Assembly (NCBI RefSeq): GCF_014202215.1
Contig: NZ_JACHGB010000005.1
Location: forward strand, 124,001 to 188,000
DNA: 64,000 nt
Direction of reading: 5' to 3'
Source of the DNA: Quisquiliibacterium transsilvanicum
Lineage (GTDB): Bacteria > Pseudomonadota > Gammaproteobacteria > Burkholderiales > Burkholderiaceae_E
A model generated the notes under the pieces. That model was not told the DNA's origin, searched no databases, and saw only the letters and a program-made list of their open reading frames with translations. This document shows, piece by piece, positions 9,189 through 18,296 of the stretch. The position numbers were made by a program, and so were the translations under genes. The first letter of the stretch is position 1, and each line of letters starts with the position of its first letter.

Positions 9189-10082
9189 ATGAGCGAAGAG
9201 CACCAGGCATTCATCAAGACACCGAAGCAGCTGATCACGGTCGTGATCCTCGCGTTCGTCGTGCCCATCCTCATCATCGTGCTGCTGGTCAAGTTCGTCA
9301 GCGCCGGCTCCCGCATGGGCGCGGGCGCGTCGACGATGACGCCGGAGGCGATCGAGGCGCGCATCCAGCCGGTCGCCCGCTTCGAGCTCAAGGGCGCCAG
9401 CGGGCCCAAGGTGCTCGCCGCCGGGGATGCGGTCTACAAGGCGCAGTGTTCCGCGTGCCACGACAGCGGCGCCGCCGGCGCCCCCAAGCTCGGCGATTCG
9501 GGCGCCTGGGCCGCGCGCATCAAGACCGGCTACGACGCTCTGCTTACTTCGGCGCTCAAAGGCAAGGGCGCGATGGCACCCCAGGGCGGTGGCCAGTTCG
9601 ACGACCTCGAGATCGGCCGCGCGGTGGTCTTCATCGCCAACAAGGGCGGCGCCAGCTTCGACGAGCCGAAGGCGCCCGCCGGCGACGCGCCCGCAGCCGC
9701 CGCCGACGCAGCCCCGGCTGCAGCGGCTCCGGCCGCCGAGTCCGCCCCGGCAGCCGCGCCTGCTGCGGCTGCCCCCGCGGCGGCGGCGGCTGCCGTTGCC
9801 GCCGCCGCACCGGCTGCCGCAGCAGCGCCTGCCGCCTCTGCGGGCGACGCCGGCAAGAAGCTGTACGAGACGGCCTGCGTGGCCTGCCACAGCTCCGGCG
9901 TAGCTGGCGCGCCGAAGTTCGGCGACAAGGCCGCCTGGGCGCCGCGGATCGCCACTGGCATGGAGGCCATGATGAACACCACCCTCAAGGGCAAGGGCGC
10001 GATGCCGCCGCGCGGCGCCTCCACCGCCTCGGACGAAGAGCTGAAGGCGGCGGTCGAGTACATGGTGGCGGCTGCGAAGTAA
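9189..10082 (+). CDS. Membrane-anchored di-haem cytochrome c5 family protein
   Basis: A 297-residue electron carrier. An N-terminal transmembrane helix (about residues 15-37) anchors it, leaving two cytochrome c domains in the periplasm. Haem-binding motifs are C87-SA-C90-H91 and C230-VA-C233-H234. Each domain repeats the same plan: GAPKLGDxxAWAARIKTG then LKGKGAMAPQGG, and GAPKFGDKAAWAPRIATG then LKGKGAMPPRG, so the protein arose by domain duplication. The domains are joined by a linker of about 65 residues that is almost entirely Ala and Pro (about 9670-9850). AGGAAA precedes the ATG. A possible -10 TACAAT lies at 9086-9091. The redox partner is not evident. Confidence 0.93.
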   Translation: MSEEHQAFIKTPKQLITVVILAFVVPILIIVLLVKFVSAGSRMGAGASTMTPEAIEARIQPVARFELKGASGPKVLAAGDAVYKAQCSACHDSGAAGAPKLGDSGAWAARIKTGYDALLTSALKGKGAMAPQGGGQFDDLEIGRAVVFIANKGGASFDEPKAPAGDAPAAAADAAPAAAAPAAESAPAAAPAAAAPAAAAAAVAAAAPAAAAAPAASAGDAGKKLYETACVACHSSGVAGAPKFGDKAAWAPRIATGMEAMMNTTLKGKGAMPPRGASTASDEELKAAVEYMVAAAK

Positions 10083-10103
10083 GCCCACTTCGCCCGAGCA
10101 CCG

Positions 10104-10142
10104 ACGGCCCCGCGGCGCACGCCCCGGGGCCGTTGTCTTTTT
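10104..10142 (+). terminator. Rho-independent terminator after the cytochrome c gene
   Basis: The 8-base arms ACGGCCCC (10104-10111) and GGGGCCGT (10126-10133) form a strong stem that is followed by TGTCTTTTTCCC. It begins 21 bases after the cytochrome stop codon. Confidence 0.8.
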
Positions 10143-10182
10143 CCCTTGCGCCGTTGCGCCGCTGCGGCGGCGCGCCGCAGGT

Positions 10183-12105
10183 TCAGTCTTCGGCGAGCAG
10201 TCGGAGCAGGCTATCGCCGTAGCGTTCGAGCTTCGTCGCGCCGATCCCGGGGATCTCGCCGAGCGCAGCGATCGAGCCCGGGCGCGCCGCGGCGATCGCA
10301 GCCAGGGTGCTGTCGTGCAGGATCACGTAGGCCGGCACCGCCTGCTCGCGGGACTGCGCCAGCCGCCAGGCCTTCAGCCGACCCAGCAGCCCGGCATCGG
10401 CCGGCGCAACCGGCGCGCCGCCATCGGCGTCATCCGCCCCCCGCCTGCCGCGGCCAGAGGTCTTGCGCCCGCCGGCGGGCCGCTTCACGCTGCGGCGCAT
10501 CCAGACCGTCTGCTCGCCGCGTAGCACCGGGCGGCTGGCCTCGGTGAGGCGCAGCGCACCGTGGGCATCGTGGTCCACCTGCACCAGTCCAAGTGCGATG
10601 AGCTGGCGGAACACGCCCCGCCACGCGAAGTCGTCGAGGTCGCCGCCGATGCCGAAGACCGAGAGCCGGTCATGGCCCCAGCGCTCGATGCGCTCGCCAG
10701 CCTTGCCGCGAAGGACGTCCACCAGGTGCACCGCGCCAAAACGCTGGCCGGTGCGGTAGATGGCCGAAAGCGCCTTGCGCGCGGCCTCGGTGGCGTCCCA
10801 GGTTTCCGGCGGCACCAGGCAGTTGTCGCAGTTGCCGCACGGGCCGCTGGCCTCGCCGAAATAGGAAAGCAGGCGCACACGGCGGCAACCGGCGGTCTCG
10901 GCCAGGCCGAGCAGCGCGTCGAGCTTGGCGCTGGCCACCCGCTTGAAGCTTTCGTCGGCTTCCGAGAGGTCGATCAGCCGGCGCTGCTGGACGACGTCCG
11001 CAAGGCCGTAGGTCATCCAGGCATCGGCGGGCTGGCCGTCACGGCCCGCCCGCCCGGTCTCCTGGTAATAGCCCTCGACGCTCTTGGGCAGGTCGAGGTG
11101 GGCGACGAAGCGCACGTCCGGCTTGTCGATGCCCATGCCGAAGGCAATGGTGGCCACCACGACGATGCCCTCGTCGCGCTGGAAGCGCGCCTGGTGCGCC
11201 GAACGCGTGGCCGCATCCATGCCGGCATGGTAGGGCAGCGCCTGGATCCCATGGGCTTCCAGCCACTGCGCGGTCTCGTCGACCTTGCGGCGCGACAGGC
11301 AGTAGACGATGCCGGCGTCGCCAGGATGCTCGTCGCGGATGAATCGCAGCAGCTGCTGGCGCGGTTCGGTCTTGTCGACGATGACGTAGCGGATGTTCGG
11401 GCGGTCGAAACTCGACACGAACACCCGGGCGTCCTGCAGCGCCAGGCGCTCGACGATCTCCTGGCGGGTCTGGGGATCGGCGGTGGCGGTGAGCGCGATT
11501 CGCGGCACCTGCGGGTAGCGCTCGTGCAGCAGCGACAGCTGCAGGTATTCGGGGCGGAAATCGTGACCCCATTGGGACACGCAATGCGCCTCGTCGATGG
11601 CGAACAGCGCGATGCCCGCGGGCTCGGCGCACATGCGGTCGAGCAGGGCCAGGAAGCCGTCGCTGGCGAGACGCTCCGGCGCCACGTAGAGCAGGTCCAG
11701 CGCGCCGTCGAGAAACGCGCGCTCCGTGTCGCGCGCAGCGCGAGCGTCCAGCGAGGAATTCAGGAAGGCGGCGCGCACGCCGAGCTGGCGCAGCGCCGCG
11801 ACCTGGTCCTGCATCAGCGCGATCAGCGGCGAGACCACGATGGCCGGGCCCGACCCCGCCCGCCTGCGCAGCAGCGCCGGCAGCTGATAGCACAGCGACT
11901 TGCCCCCGCCCGTGGGCATCAGCACCAGCGCATCGCCGCCCTCGGCAACCTGGCGGACGATCTCGGCCTGTGCCCCGCGGAATGCGGGATGGCCGAAGAC
12001 CTCGCGCAGCAGCGCCGACGCAGCGGTGTCGCCGGCGGGCGCCGAGGCTTGCGCGCCGACGGCGCGGGACGCGGCCACCGGGCCGAGGAGGGTTTCGTCG
12101 ATCAT
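10183..12105 (-). CDS. recQ: ATP-dependent DNA helicase RecQ
   Basis: A 3'-5' helicase acting in recombination and fork repair. The 640 residues show the full RecQ plan: Walker [18 protein letters not shown], the DEAH box ([18 protein letters not shown]), helicase motif VI ([12 protein letters not shown]), the RQC zinc cysteines ([18 protein letters not shown]), a winged-helix region and a C-terminal HRDC domain ([25 protein letters not shown]). The start MIDETLLGP at 12105 fits the family; an open extension to 12360 is repetitive and not family-like. No strong ribosome site precedes it. Short direct repeats of GATCGGTTGCGATCG type lie just upstream (about 12160-12205). Confidence 0.96.
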   Translation of the reverse strand: MIDETLLGPVAASRAVGAQASAPAGDTAASALLREVFGHPAFRGAQAEIVRQVAEGGDALVLMPTGGGKSLCYQLPALLRRRAGSGPAIVVSPLIALMQDQVAALRQLGVRAAFLNSSLDARAARDTERAFLDGALDLLYVAPERLASDGFLALLDRMCAEPAGIALFAIDEAHCVSQWGHDFRPEYLQLSLLHERYPQVPRIALTATADPQTRQEIVERLALQDARVFVSSFDRPNIRYVIVDKTEPRQQLLRFIRDEHPGDAGIVYCLSRRKVDETAQWLEAHGIQALPYHAGMDAATRSAHQARFQRDEGIVVVATIAFGMGIDKPDVRFVAHLDLPKSVEGYYQETGRAGRDGQPADAWMTYGLADVVQQRRLIDLSEADESFKRVASAKLDALLGLAETAGCRRVRLLSYFGEASGPCGNCDNCLVPPETWDATEAARKALSAIYRTGQRFGAVHLVDVLRGKAGERIERWGHDRLSVFGIGGDLDDFAWRGVFRQLIALGLVQVDHDAHGALRLTEASRPVLRGEQTVWMRRSVKRPAGGRKTSGRGRRGADDADGGAPVAPADAGLLGRLKAWRLAQSREQAVPAYVILHDSTLAAIAAARPGSIAALGEIPGIGATKLERYGDSLLRLLAED

Positions 12106-12217
12106 GACCCCGGAGGGTACCAGCGGCGGCGGCAGACGCCGATCAACCGGTCGGATGCGCTCGGCTGCAATCGGTCGATCGGATGCGATCGGTTGCGATC
12201 GACCCCGTCGCAGTCGC

Positions 12218-13261
12218 TCAGACCGGAGGCCAGTCGAAGACCTGCCCCTCGCGAGCTTCAGGATCCGACGAGGGCCGCAGCAGCGCGGGCGCCCGCACGC
12301 CGCCCCCGGCGCCGCGCACGCCAGGCCGCAAGAGGCGACCGTCGTCTGCCGACGCGGCATCGAGCGCCCAGCGCGCCACCAGCGACAGCTCGCCAGGGTC
12401 GGACAGCTCGCTGCGCTCCGCCTGGCCGGCCGCGCGGCGCGTGGACTTCGGAACCTGCCCCGTGCTTCGACGGGTCGACAGGAAGCCCTCGATCACCGCG
12501 AGCACACGCTCGGGATGGGTGAGCGGCCCCATGTGACCAAGACCGTCGAAGCGGACCACCTGTGCACCGGGCACTGCCGAGACCAGTGCCTCCGCGACGC
12601 AGCGCGCGGCGGCCCGCGTGTCCCGTCCGGTCATGACGAGAACGGGCACGCTCAGCCCCGCGAACGCCGACAGCGGCGTGGGATCCTCGCTCAGCACCCG
12701 CCACCACGAGCCGATGCATTCGATCGTTCCAAGGATCTGCGCGCGCCGTGGGGGCGGCATCGCGTCGAAGGCGCCTGGGTTCGTCCAGAAATCGATGAAA
12801 CTTCGAGCGGCGCCCTCGTGATCGCCTCGCGCCACCGCCTGTGCACCGCCGTGCACGAGGTCGGCGAGAGCCTCGAGGTCGGGACTGTCGGGGTCGGCCT
12901 CACGCGCGAGCCCGAAGAGCGCCGGCTCGTACACCGCCACCGATTCGACCCGGTCCGGGTAGGCAAGCGCCGCCCGCAGCGCAAGCGCCCCGCCCCAGGA
13001 ATGCCCGACGAGGTGGAAACGTTCTCCGGCGGCGTCGAAGACCGGCGCCAGGGCCTCGATCTCCTGGGCGAGCGTTGGTGCCTGCGCCGTCGAGGCGAAC
13101 GGGACACGAGTAGGGCCGTAGGCGGCGGGAATGACGACCCGCCAGTCTGGAAGGAGCCGATCCGAGAGCGTCTGCCATTGGGCGCCGGTGCCGGGGTTCG
13201 CGTGCAGGCACACGACGCCCGGGCCGGCGTCGGCCACGCGATGGATCGATGCGGCATGCAT
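12218..13261 (-). CDS. Alpha/beta-hydrolase
   Basis: A 347-residue hydrolase of unknown substrate. The oxyanion region is [14 protein letters not shown]. The nucleophile elbow is [10 protein letters not shown] (Ser in G-x-S-x-G), a later acidic residue follows [13 protein letters not shown], and the catalytic His is in [14 protein letters not shown]. Residues after about 265 form a non-conserved basic and Ala-rich tail. AGGAG lies 8 bases before the ATG. The gene is divergent from a LuxR-type regulator, with 180 bases between the starts, which suggests that the regulator controls it. Esterase, haloperoxidase-like or lactonase activity are all possible. Confidence 0.88.
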   Translation of the reverse strand: MHAASIHRVADAGPGVVCLHANPGTGAQWQTLSDRLLPDWRVVIPAAYGPTRVPFASTAQAPTLAQEIEALAPVFDAAGERFHLVGHSWGGALALRAALAYPDRVESVAVYEPALFGLAREADPDSPDLEALADLVHGGAQAVARGDHEGAARSFIDFWTNPGAFDAMPPPRRAQILGTIECIGSWWRVLSEDPTPLSAFAGLSVPVLVMTGRDTRAAARCVAEALVSAVPGAQVVRFDGLGHMGPLTHPERVLAVIEGFLSTRRSTGQVPKSTRRAAGQAERSELSDPGELSLVARWALDAASADDGRLLRPGVRGAGGGVRAPALLRPSSDPEAREGQVFDWPPV

Positions 13262-13363
13262 TTGGGTTCTCCTGGGAGGCACGGCACAGCGCCGCCCCGC
13301 GGGACGCCACGCAGCCGGCGGCGTGGGCGTGGACATTCCGATTCTGGACGCCGCGCCAGCGCT

Positions 13364-13389
13364 GCGCATCACCCACATGGGGGATGCGC
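13364..13389. promoter_or_regulatory. Inverted repeat in the hydrolase / luxR divergent promoter region
   Basis: The 7-base arms GCGCATC (13364-13370) and GATGCGC (13383-13389) flank a 12-base centre that is itself nearly symmetric (CCCACATGGG). Its position between two divergent starts is typical of an operator. LuxR-type proteins bind dyads of about 20 bases. No further copy was noticed. Confidence 0.4.
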
Positions 13390-13441
13390 CCCCCTGTTCC
13401 GGGCGATTGATGGACGCCGGACCCCCGAGGATACTCATGCG

Positions 13442-14578
13442 ATGACGGACGATGCGGCCAGACTCGATCGAGCGGTGCGGAGCATCTATAGCGCCGCTGC
13501 AGGGCGCTCGCCCTGGCAGCTCGCGCTCGACGAGCTCGGCGGAAGCGTGCAGGCGCGCTCGGTGCAGCTGCTTGGCCTGGACCGCCACACCGGCGGCATC
13601 CTGTTCAGCCACTGCGGCAGCGGCACAGCGCCCGAGGCGCACCTGGACTACCTCCGGCGCTGGCACCGCCTCGATCCCGGCCTGCAGCTGCTGGCCAACT
13701 CCGACGGCAATGCCTGGATGCACTTCCACGAGCGCTTCGACAATGCGCGCGTCGCCGCCGATCCCTTCTGGCAGGAATACCTGATCCCGAACTGCGGCCG
13801 CTATCGCAGCGGCACCAAGATCGCCGACGACGAGCATCTGGTGGTGCTGTTCGGCGTGCACCACGGCGAGGCGCCGCTGCAGCCGCGCGCGTTCGACTGG
13901 CTCGAGCGCCTGCGCGGCCACCTCGTCGAGTCGATGGCCGTCTACCGCCACCTGCGCGCCGTCCGCCTCGAGCAGGCGGTGGCGGCACAGATGCTCGACG
14001 GCATCGCCTATCCGGTCGTGCTGGTCGATGCGATGCGCGGCATCCTGTACCGCAACCGGGCCGCCGCGCGCGCGCTGCAGTCGGGCGACTACGTGGTCGA
14101 CCGCTGGGGCTTGCTGGGCTGCGTCCACCCGCGCGACGACGCAGAGCTCACGATCGCCGTCCAGGCGCTCGACCTGCCCGGCGGCAAGCCGCTCGAGGGC
14201 GCGCAGAGCCGGCGCTTCCTGCGGCTTCGCCGCGCGGGCGGCGGACCGGTCGGCGTCTACGTGTCGGCGCTGATCCCGCCCTCGGTGACCGACGCGTTCG
14301 CCCATCCGCCGGCGGCCCTGCTCGTGTTCCATGACACCGACGAGCACGACCGGCTCGACCCCCTGGTGGTCGGCGAGATGTTCCGGCTCACCCCGGCAGA
14401 GGCCAAGGTGGCGGTGCGGCTGGCCCGCGGCCAGGGCGTCGCGGAGATCGCCGCCGAAACCGGCCGTTCGGTGGAGACGGTGCGCACGCACATCAAGTCG
14501 ATCCTGGTGAAGACCGGGGTCGACCGGCAGTCGCAACTGGTGCGCGTGCTGGCGTCGATGCAGCCGCTGCAGCCCTGA
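13442..14578 (+). CDS. LuxR-type transcriptional regulator
   Basis: A 378-residue regulator. The C-terminal LuxR helix-turn-helix occupies about residues 310-375 (FRLTPAEAKVAVRLARGQGVAEIAAETGRSVETVRTHIKSILVKTG). The N-terminal 180 residues have no recognised domain; a PAS-like segment (LDGIAYPVVLVDAMRGILYRNRAAARAL) lies near residues 185-215. No acyl-homoserine-lactone-binding domain is recognisable, so it is probably not a quorum sensor. A mini-frame ATG-CGA-TGA at 13437 overlaps the start codon. The divergent alpha/beta-hydrolase is the likely target. Confidence 0.88.
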   Translation: MTDDAARLDRAVRSIYSAAAGRSPWQLALDELGGSVQARSVQLLGLDRHTGGILFSHCGSGTAPEAHLDYLRRWHRLDPGLQLLANSDGNAWMHFHERFDNARVAADPFWQEYLIPNCGRYRSGTKIADDEHLVVLFGVHHGEAPLQPRAFDWLERLRGHLVESMAVYRHLRAVRLEQAVAAQMLDGIAYPVVLVDAMRGILYRNRAAARALQSGDYVVDRWGLLGCVHPRDDAELTIAVQALDLPGGKPLEGAQSRRFLRLRRAGGGPVGVYVSALIPPSVTDAFAHPPAALLVFHDTDEHDRLDPLVVGEMFRLTPAEAKVAVRLARGQGVAEIAAETGRSVETVRTHIKSILVKTGVDRQSQLVRVLASMQPLQP

Positions 14579-14673
14579 TCCATTTCAGACCTGGGCCATT
14601 GCAGCCCTGGATCGCGGCTTCGACCCGACCCGACCCGGCGCGGCATGGCCGGGCCGGGCCGGGCCGAAGAACT

Positions 14674-14865
14674 TCACGCCCCTCCAGGCGCTGATTGCTG
14701 CTCGCGGATCAGCTTCCTCACCTTTTCAGCCAGTTCGGGCGTGACCTGCGTACCGTGGACCTCGCTGGCGTGCGACGCCGCCTGCTTGAGCACCGCCTCC
14801 ACCGTAGCGCCGCGGACCACGCCACCGCAGTCGAAGCCAACTTCCCTGCACCAGAGCTCGTACAT
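14674..14865 (-). CDS. DUF1059 family small protein
   Basis: A 63-residue protein beginning MYELWCREVGFDCGGVVRG and continuing VEAVLKQAASHASEVHGTQ, the standard DUF1059 pattern with two cysteines and a conserved His-Gly near the middle. GGGAGG lies 6-7 bases before this ATG, so the upstream in-frame ATG at 14889 is rejected. Function unknown. It follows the OsmC-family gene on the same strand by about 120 bases. Confidence 0.85.
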   Translation of the reverse strand: MYELWCREVGFDCGGVVRGATVEAVLKQAASHASEVHGTQVTPELAEKVRKLIREQQSAPGGA

Positions 14866-14986
14866 GATCTGCCTCCCTTGCACATGCATTGCCGGGATCC
14901 GCGGCCCGCGCCTCGTCGGCGCACAAGGACGCGTCCCGGTGGTCCATTGGAGGCGCGGTGCGTCACGGCCGCGTCACGACGCGGGA

Positions 14987-15421
14987 TCAGGCCAGCGACA
15001 CCTCGATCCCGGTGGCCCGAGCGAGCGTCGTGTAGACGGGGCAGCGGGTGCGCAGCGCGTGCAGCAACGCGTCGGCCTGCGCCGCGTCGACACCATCGAG
15101 CGCGAGCCGCAGGCGGATCGCCTGGAAGCGCGGGTCGAAGGGCTCGCCGCAGACGCCGCGCGGGTCGAAGTCGCCCGCCGCGGTCACCGAGACTCCGGCG
15201 AGCGCGATGCCCATCTCGGCGGCGGCGCGCTCGCAGACGAAGGTGGCGCAGGCCGCCAGCGCGGCGAGCAGCAGCTCCACCGGATTCGGCGCCTCGTTGG
15301 GGCCGCCCAGCGGCGGCGGCGAATCGGTCACCAGGTGCTGGCCGCGCATCGCAAGCAGCGCGCGGCCGGGCTCGTTGGATAGCCGGCTTCCAGCGGACGC
15401 TGTGGCCAGGGTCGTGCTCAT
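14987..15421 (-). CDS. OsmC family protein
   Basis: A 144-residue protein of the OsmC/Ohr superfamily, which contains thiol-dependent peroxidases and related proteins. The conserved central helix with a cysteine is LLLAALAACATFVCERAAAEMG, and the second cysteine is in CPVYTTLARATGIEV. The order and spacing fit the YhfA-like OsmC branch better than Ohr. GGGAGG precedes the ATG. It is divergent from the SARP-type regulator, whose start lies 107 bases away. Confidence 0.9.
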   Translation of the reverse strand: MSTTLATASAGSRLSNEPGRALLAMRGQHLVTDSPPPLGGPNEAPNPVELLLAALAACATFVCERAAAEMGIALAGVSVTAAGDFDPRGVCGEPFDPRFQAIRLRLALDGVDAAQADALLHALRTRCPVYTTLARATGIEVSLA

Positions 15422-15528
15422 TTCGGTTCCTCCCGCGATGCGCGGCTGCGGCGCCGCTTCGTTGACAAGGCCGGTGATCTCACGGCACCGTCACATGATC
15501 GTCACGGCCCGGTGCACGCGCTCCGATC

Positions 15529-17460
15529 ATGCTGACCCTGCGCCTCTTCGGCCCCGGCGAGCTCGCACTCGACGGGACGCCGGTCCACCTGCACTCGGCG
15601 AGGGCGATGGCGCTGCTGGCCTTCCTCTGCGCCGAGCCAGGGCGGCCGAACCTGCGCGCGCGCCTCGCTGCGCTGGCCTGGGAACCATACCCGGAGGCGT
15701 CGGCGATGCACAGCCTTCGACAGGCCTTGCACTCTCTGCGGAGCTGCGCCGACGGCCGCCTGAGGCCATGCCTGATCGCGGACGCCGACACCGTCCGCTT
15801 CGACGCCGGCCAGGCGCTCGACGTGGACCTGCATCGGTTCTCGTCGGCAGTGCGCTCCGCCGACCCGCAGTGTTGGCGGAGCGCCGCCGAGGTCTACCGC
15901 GCGCCGCTGCTCGACGGCCGCACCCTCCCCGGCTGCAAGATGTACGAGGAGTGGCTCGCCGCGACGCGGTCGCGGCTGCACGCGCTGGCGATGCAGAACC
16001 TGGAGCGGCTGGCGCTGGACCGGATGACGGCGCGCGACTGGGCGGCGGCACTCGACTACGCCGAGCGGCTGCGCGAGTTCGAGCCGGAGAGCGAGGCGGC
16101 GAGCGGCCACCTGAGGCGGATCCTCGCGGCGACCGGCCAGCCCGACGCCTCCGCATCCGCCTCCGCCTCCGCCTCCGCCTCCGCCTCCGCCTCCGCCTCC
16201 GCCTCCGCCTCCGCCCACGGCCCCGCCCACCGTGCCCCGAGCGCCCCCGGCGACGCGGCAGCTGTCGACTCGCTGGTCTCTGCCGCCCAGGCCGCGGAGC
16301 GCGTGAATGCGTTCGGCCACGCGCTGGAACTGCTGCAGCGCGCTCTGGCGAGCCTGCGCGGGCGCCAGCCGGCCAACCCGCAGCGGATCTGCGAGCTGAT
16401 GCTGCGCCAGGAGGCGATGCTGGAGAGGCTGGGCCGGCGCGCCGAGCAGCGCGCGGCGATCGACGGGGCCGAGGCCATCGCCCGGGCGCTGCCGGACCGG
16501 GGACTGCTCGCTGCGCTGCTGCTGCGCAAGGCGGGCGCGCTGGCGCTGGCGGACGACGCGCCCGGGACGGACGAGACGGACGGAGCGAACGAGGCGACCT
16601 CCTCGGCCCGGGGCGCGGCCGAAGAGGCGCTGGCGCTGTTCCAGACGATCGGCGACCGCCCCGGGCAGGCGGAGGCGCTGCGCGAGCTCGGCTTCGTCGC
16701 CTGGCGCGCCGGCGAGCACGCGGATGCGCTGCATCACGCACGCGAGGCACTCGCCGCGCACCGGGCGCTGGGCGACGTCGCGGGCGAGGCCAGCGCACTT
16801 CACAACCTGGGCGAAATCCATCGATCGCTCGGCAGCCCGCGACACGCGCTGACCCTCTTCCGCGAGGCCCTGCCGCTGCACTGGGCGGCGCGCAACCACA
16901 TCGGCGAGATCCTCACGCGCTTCGGCGAGGCCGCCGCCCTGCGGCAGCTGGGCGAGACGCGCCAGGCCCGGCGCAGCTACGAGACGGCGCTCGAACTCAG
17001 CGAGCGGCACGAGGAGCGCACCATGCAGTCGCGCGCGCTGCAGGCGCTCGCCGGGCTGTGCCTCGAAGACGGCGCGCTGGACGACGCGCTCGGCTTCATG
17101 CGCCGGGCCGTGGCGATCGACCGCGCGATCAATTACGCGCATGGGCTCCCGCACGACCTGGTCGGGCTCGCGGCGATCCACTTCGAGCGCGGCGAGCGCT
17201 CCGAAGGCATCGCTGCGCTTCGGGAAGCCCTCGTGTGGTGCGATTTCACCGGCGATGTCGATGCGGCCGGCGCGGTACAGGCGCTGCTTGACCACCCGGG
17301 CCGCGTGCGCCGGGCCCCGCCGCACGCGCCCGGCGACCCTGGCAACTGTGTGCGCAGCCATCTGCCCCTGCCCGAGGGCAAGGTGTACTGCCAGTTCGAG
17401 TCGCCGCTGGCCCTGGCCCATGCGGGCCAGGCTCAGGCCGGCGTGCCGTCGTCCGGATAG
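15529..17460 (+). CDS. SARP-like BTAD-TPR transcriptional regulator
   Basis: A 643-residue protein. Residues 1-75 resemble the SARP winged helix (MLTLRLFGPGELALDGTPV, then SLRQALHSLR). Residues about 95-200 are the bacterial transcriptional activation domain (VDLHRFSSAVRSAD to ALDYAERLREFEPESEAA). After a (Ala-Ser)11 linker comes a long array of TPR-like units (for example GEASALHNLGEIHRSLGSPRHALTLFREAL). No NB-ARC ATPase motif is seen. SARP regulators are common in actinomycetes; forms with TPRs occur in proteobacteria. The last 28 bases overlap the convergent enoyl-CoA hydratase gene. OsmC/DUF1059 are plausible targets by position. Confidence 0.85.
   Translation: MLTLRLFGPGELALDGTPVHLHSARAMALLAFLCAEPGRPNLRARLAALAWEPYPEASAMHSLRQALHSLRSCADGRLRPCLIADADTVRFDAGQALDVDLHRFSSAVRSADPQCWRSAAEVYRAPLLDGRTLPGCKMYEEWLAATRSRLHALAMQNLERLALDRMTARDWAAALDYAERLREFEPESEAASGHLRRILAATGQPDASASASASASASASASASASASAHGPAHRAPSAPGDAAAVDSLVSAAQAAERVNAFGHALELLQRALASLRGRQPANPQRICELMLRQEAMLERLGRRAEQRAAIDGAEAIARALPDRGLLAALLLRKAGALALADDAPGTDETDGANEATSSARGAAEEALALFQTIGDRPGQAEALRELGFVAWRAGEHADALHHAREALAAHRALGDVAGEASALHNLGEIHRSLGSPRHALTLFREALPLHWAARNHIGEILTRFGEAAALRQLGETRQARRSYETALELSERHEERTMQSRALQALAGLCLEDGALDDALGFMRRAVAIDRAINYAHGLPHDLVGLAAIHFERGERSEGIAALREALVWCDFTGDVDAAGAVQALLDHPGRVRRAPPHAPGDPGNCVRSHLPLPEGKVYCQFESPLALAHAGQAQAGVPSSG
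16147..16212. repeat. Hexanucleotide microsatellite, 11 units, inside the SARP-like gene
   Basis: Eleven tandem copies of GCCTCC (the second is GCATCC) encode eleven Ala-Ser dipeptides linking the BTAD and TPR parts. Because the unit is six bases, copy-number change lengthens or shortens the linker without shifting the frame. Confidence 0.95.
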
Positions 17461-18296
17461 GCCGGGTTCGACCGCAGGAAACGCTCCACCCGCTCGCGCG
17501 TCTCGGCCTCGCAGGTGGCCTCGATGAACTGCAGCCGCTCGGCCTCGAGCGCCGCCTCGGCGTCGGCGAGGTCGCCGAGCAGCGTGCGCTTGGCCTTGCG
17601 CATCGCGGCCGGCGACGCCTGCGCGATGCGCGCGGCGGCGGCGGCCGCGTGGACCCGCAGGTCGACGGCCGGCGCCAGCTCGGTGACGATGCCCCAGTCG
17701 CGGGCCTCGCCGGCGACGATCTCCCGCTCGAGCAGCAGGCCGGCCCCGGCGCGGCGCGCGCCGGCAAGCCTGGGCAGCAGCGCGGTCCAGCCGCCGCCGG
17801 GCGCAAGGCCTGCGCCCGCTTGTCCGGCGGTGAAGCGCGCATCTTCCGTGGCGATCACGACGTCGGCAGCGAGCACCAGCCCGAGCGCAAGGCCCTCGAC
17901 CCGGCCGTGCACGCGCGCGAGCACCGGCTGGGTCAGCCGCATCAGCGTGAGCATCGCCTGGTTCAGCAGCCCCGCGAGCTCGGCCGCGTAGGCCTGCAGT
18001 CCGGGGCCGCGCATCTCGCGCGCCAGCCGCCGCAGGTCGGGCCCGATGGAGAAGTCTTCGCCCTCGGCCTGCAGCAGCACGCAGCGCACGTCTTCGCGCC
18101 TGCCGGCGGTCTCCAGCGCCACGCAGAGATCGAGCAGCATCTCCGGCACCAGCGCGTTGTGCATCGGCGCGCGTGCCAGCGTCACCGTGGCCACGCCGGA
18201 TGCTGCGGCGAGCCGCACCAGGGGCGCCCCGCCAGCCGCCGGGACCGCGCGTTCCAGCGCGGGATCCCGGTTCGGACGGCGGATGGGCGCGCTCAC
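17433..18296 (-). CDS. Enoyl-CoA hydratase/isomerase family protein
   Basis: A 287-residue crotonase-fold protein. Typical elements are VATVTLARAPMHNALVPEML, the CoA and oxyanion segment RCVLLQAEGEDFSIGPDL, and HGRVEGLALGLVLAADVVIATEDARFTAGQAGAGLAPGGGWTALLPRLAG. At the usual catalytic glutamate positions this copy has Gly/Ala-rich residues, so hydratase activity is uncertain. The GTG start overlaps the livM stop (GTGA), making it the translationally coupled last gene of the ABC transporter operon. It may process the CoA ester of the imported substrate. Confidence 0.86.
   Translation of the reverse strand: MSAPIRRPNRDPALERAVPAAGGAPLVRLAAASGVATVTLARAPMHNALVPEMLLDLCVALETAGRREDVRCVLLQAEGEDFSIGPDLRRLAREMRGPGLQAYAAELAGLLNQAMLTLMRLTQPVLARVHGRVEGLALGLVLAADVVIATEDARFTAGQAGAGLAPGGGWTALLPRLAGARRAGAGLLLEREIVAGEARDWGIVTELAPAVDLRVHAAAAAARIAQASPAAMRKAKRTLLGDLADAEAALEAERLQFIEATCEAETRERVERFLRSNPAYPDDGTPA

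Noticed and set aside
12218-14536. A 772-codon open frame on the minus strand covering both the hydrolase and the LuxR-type gene
   Set aside because: Only the part from 13261 leftward has family motifs and a ribosome site. The rest is the complement of the LuxR-type gene, whose plus-strand reading is clearly coding.
16147-16212. Possible CRISPR or minisatellite array
   Set aside because: The units are contiguous hexamers with no spacers, inside a coding frame.
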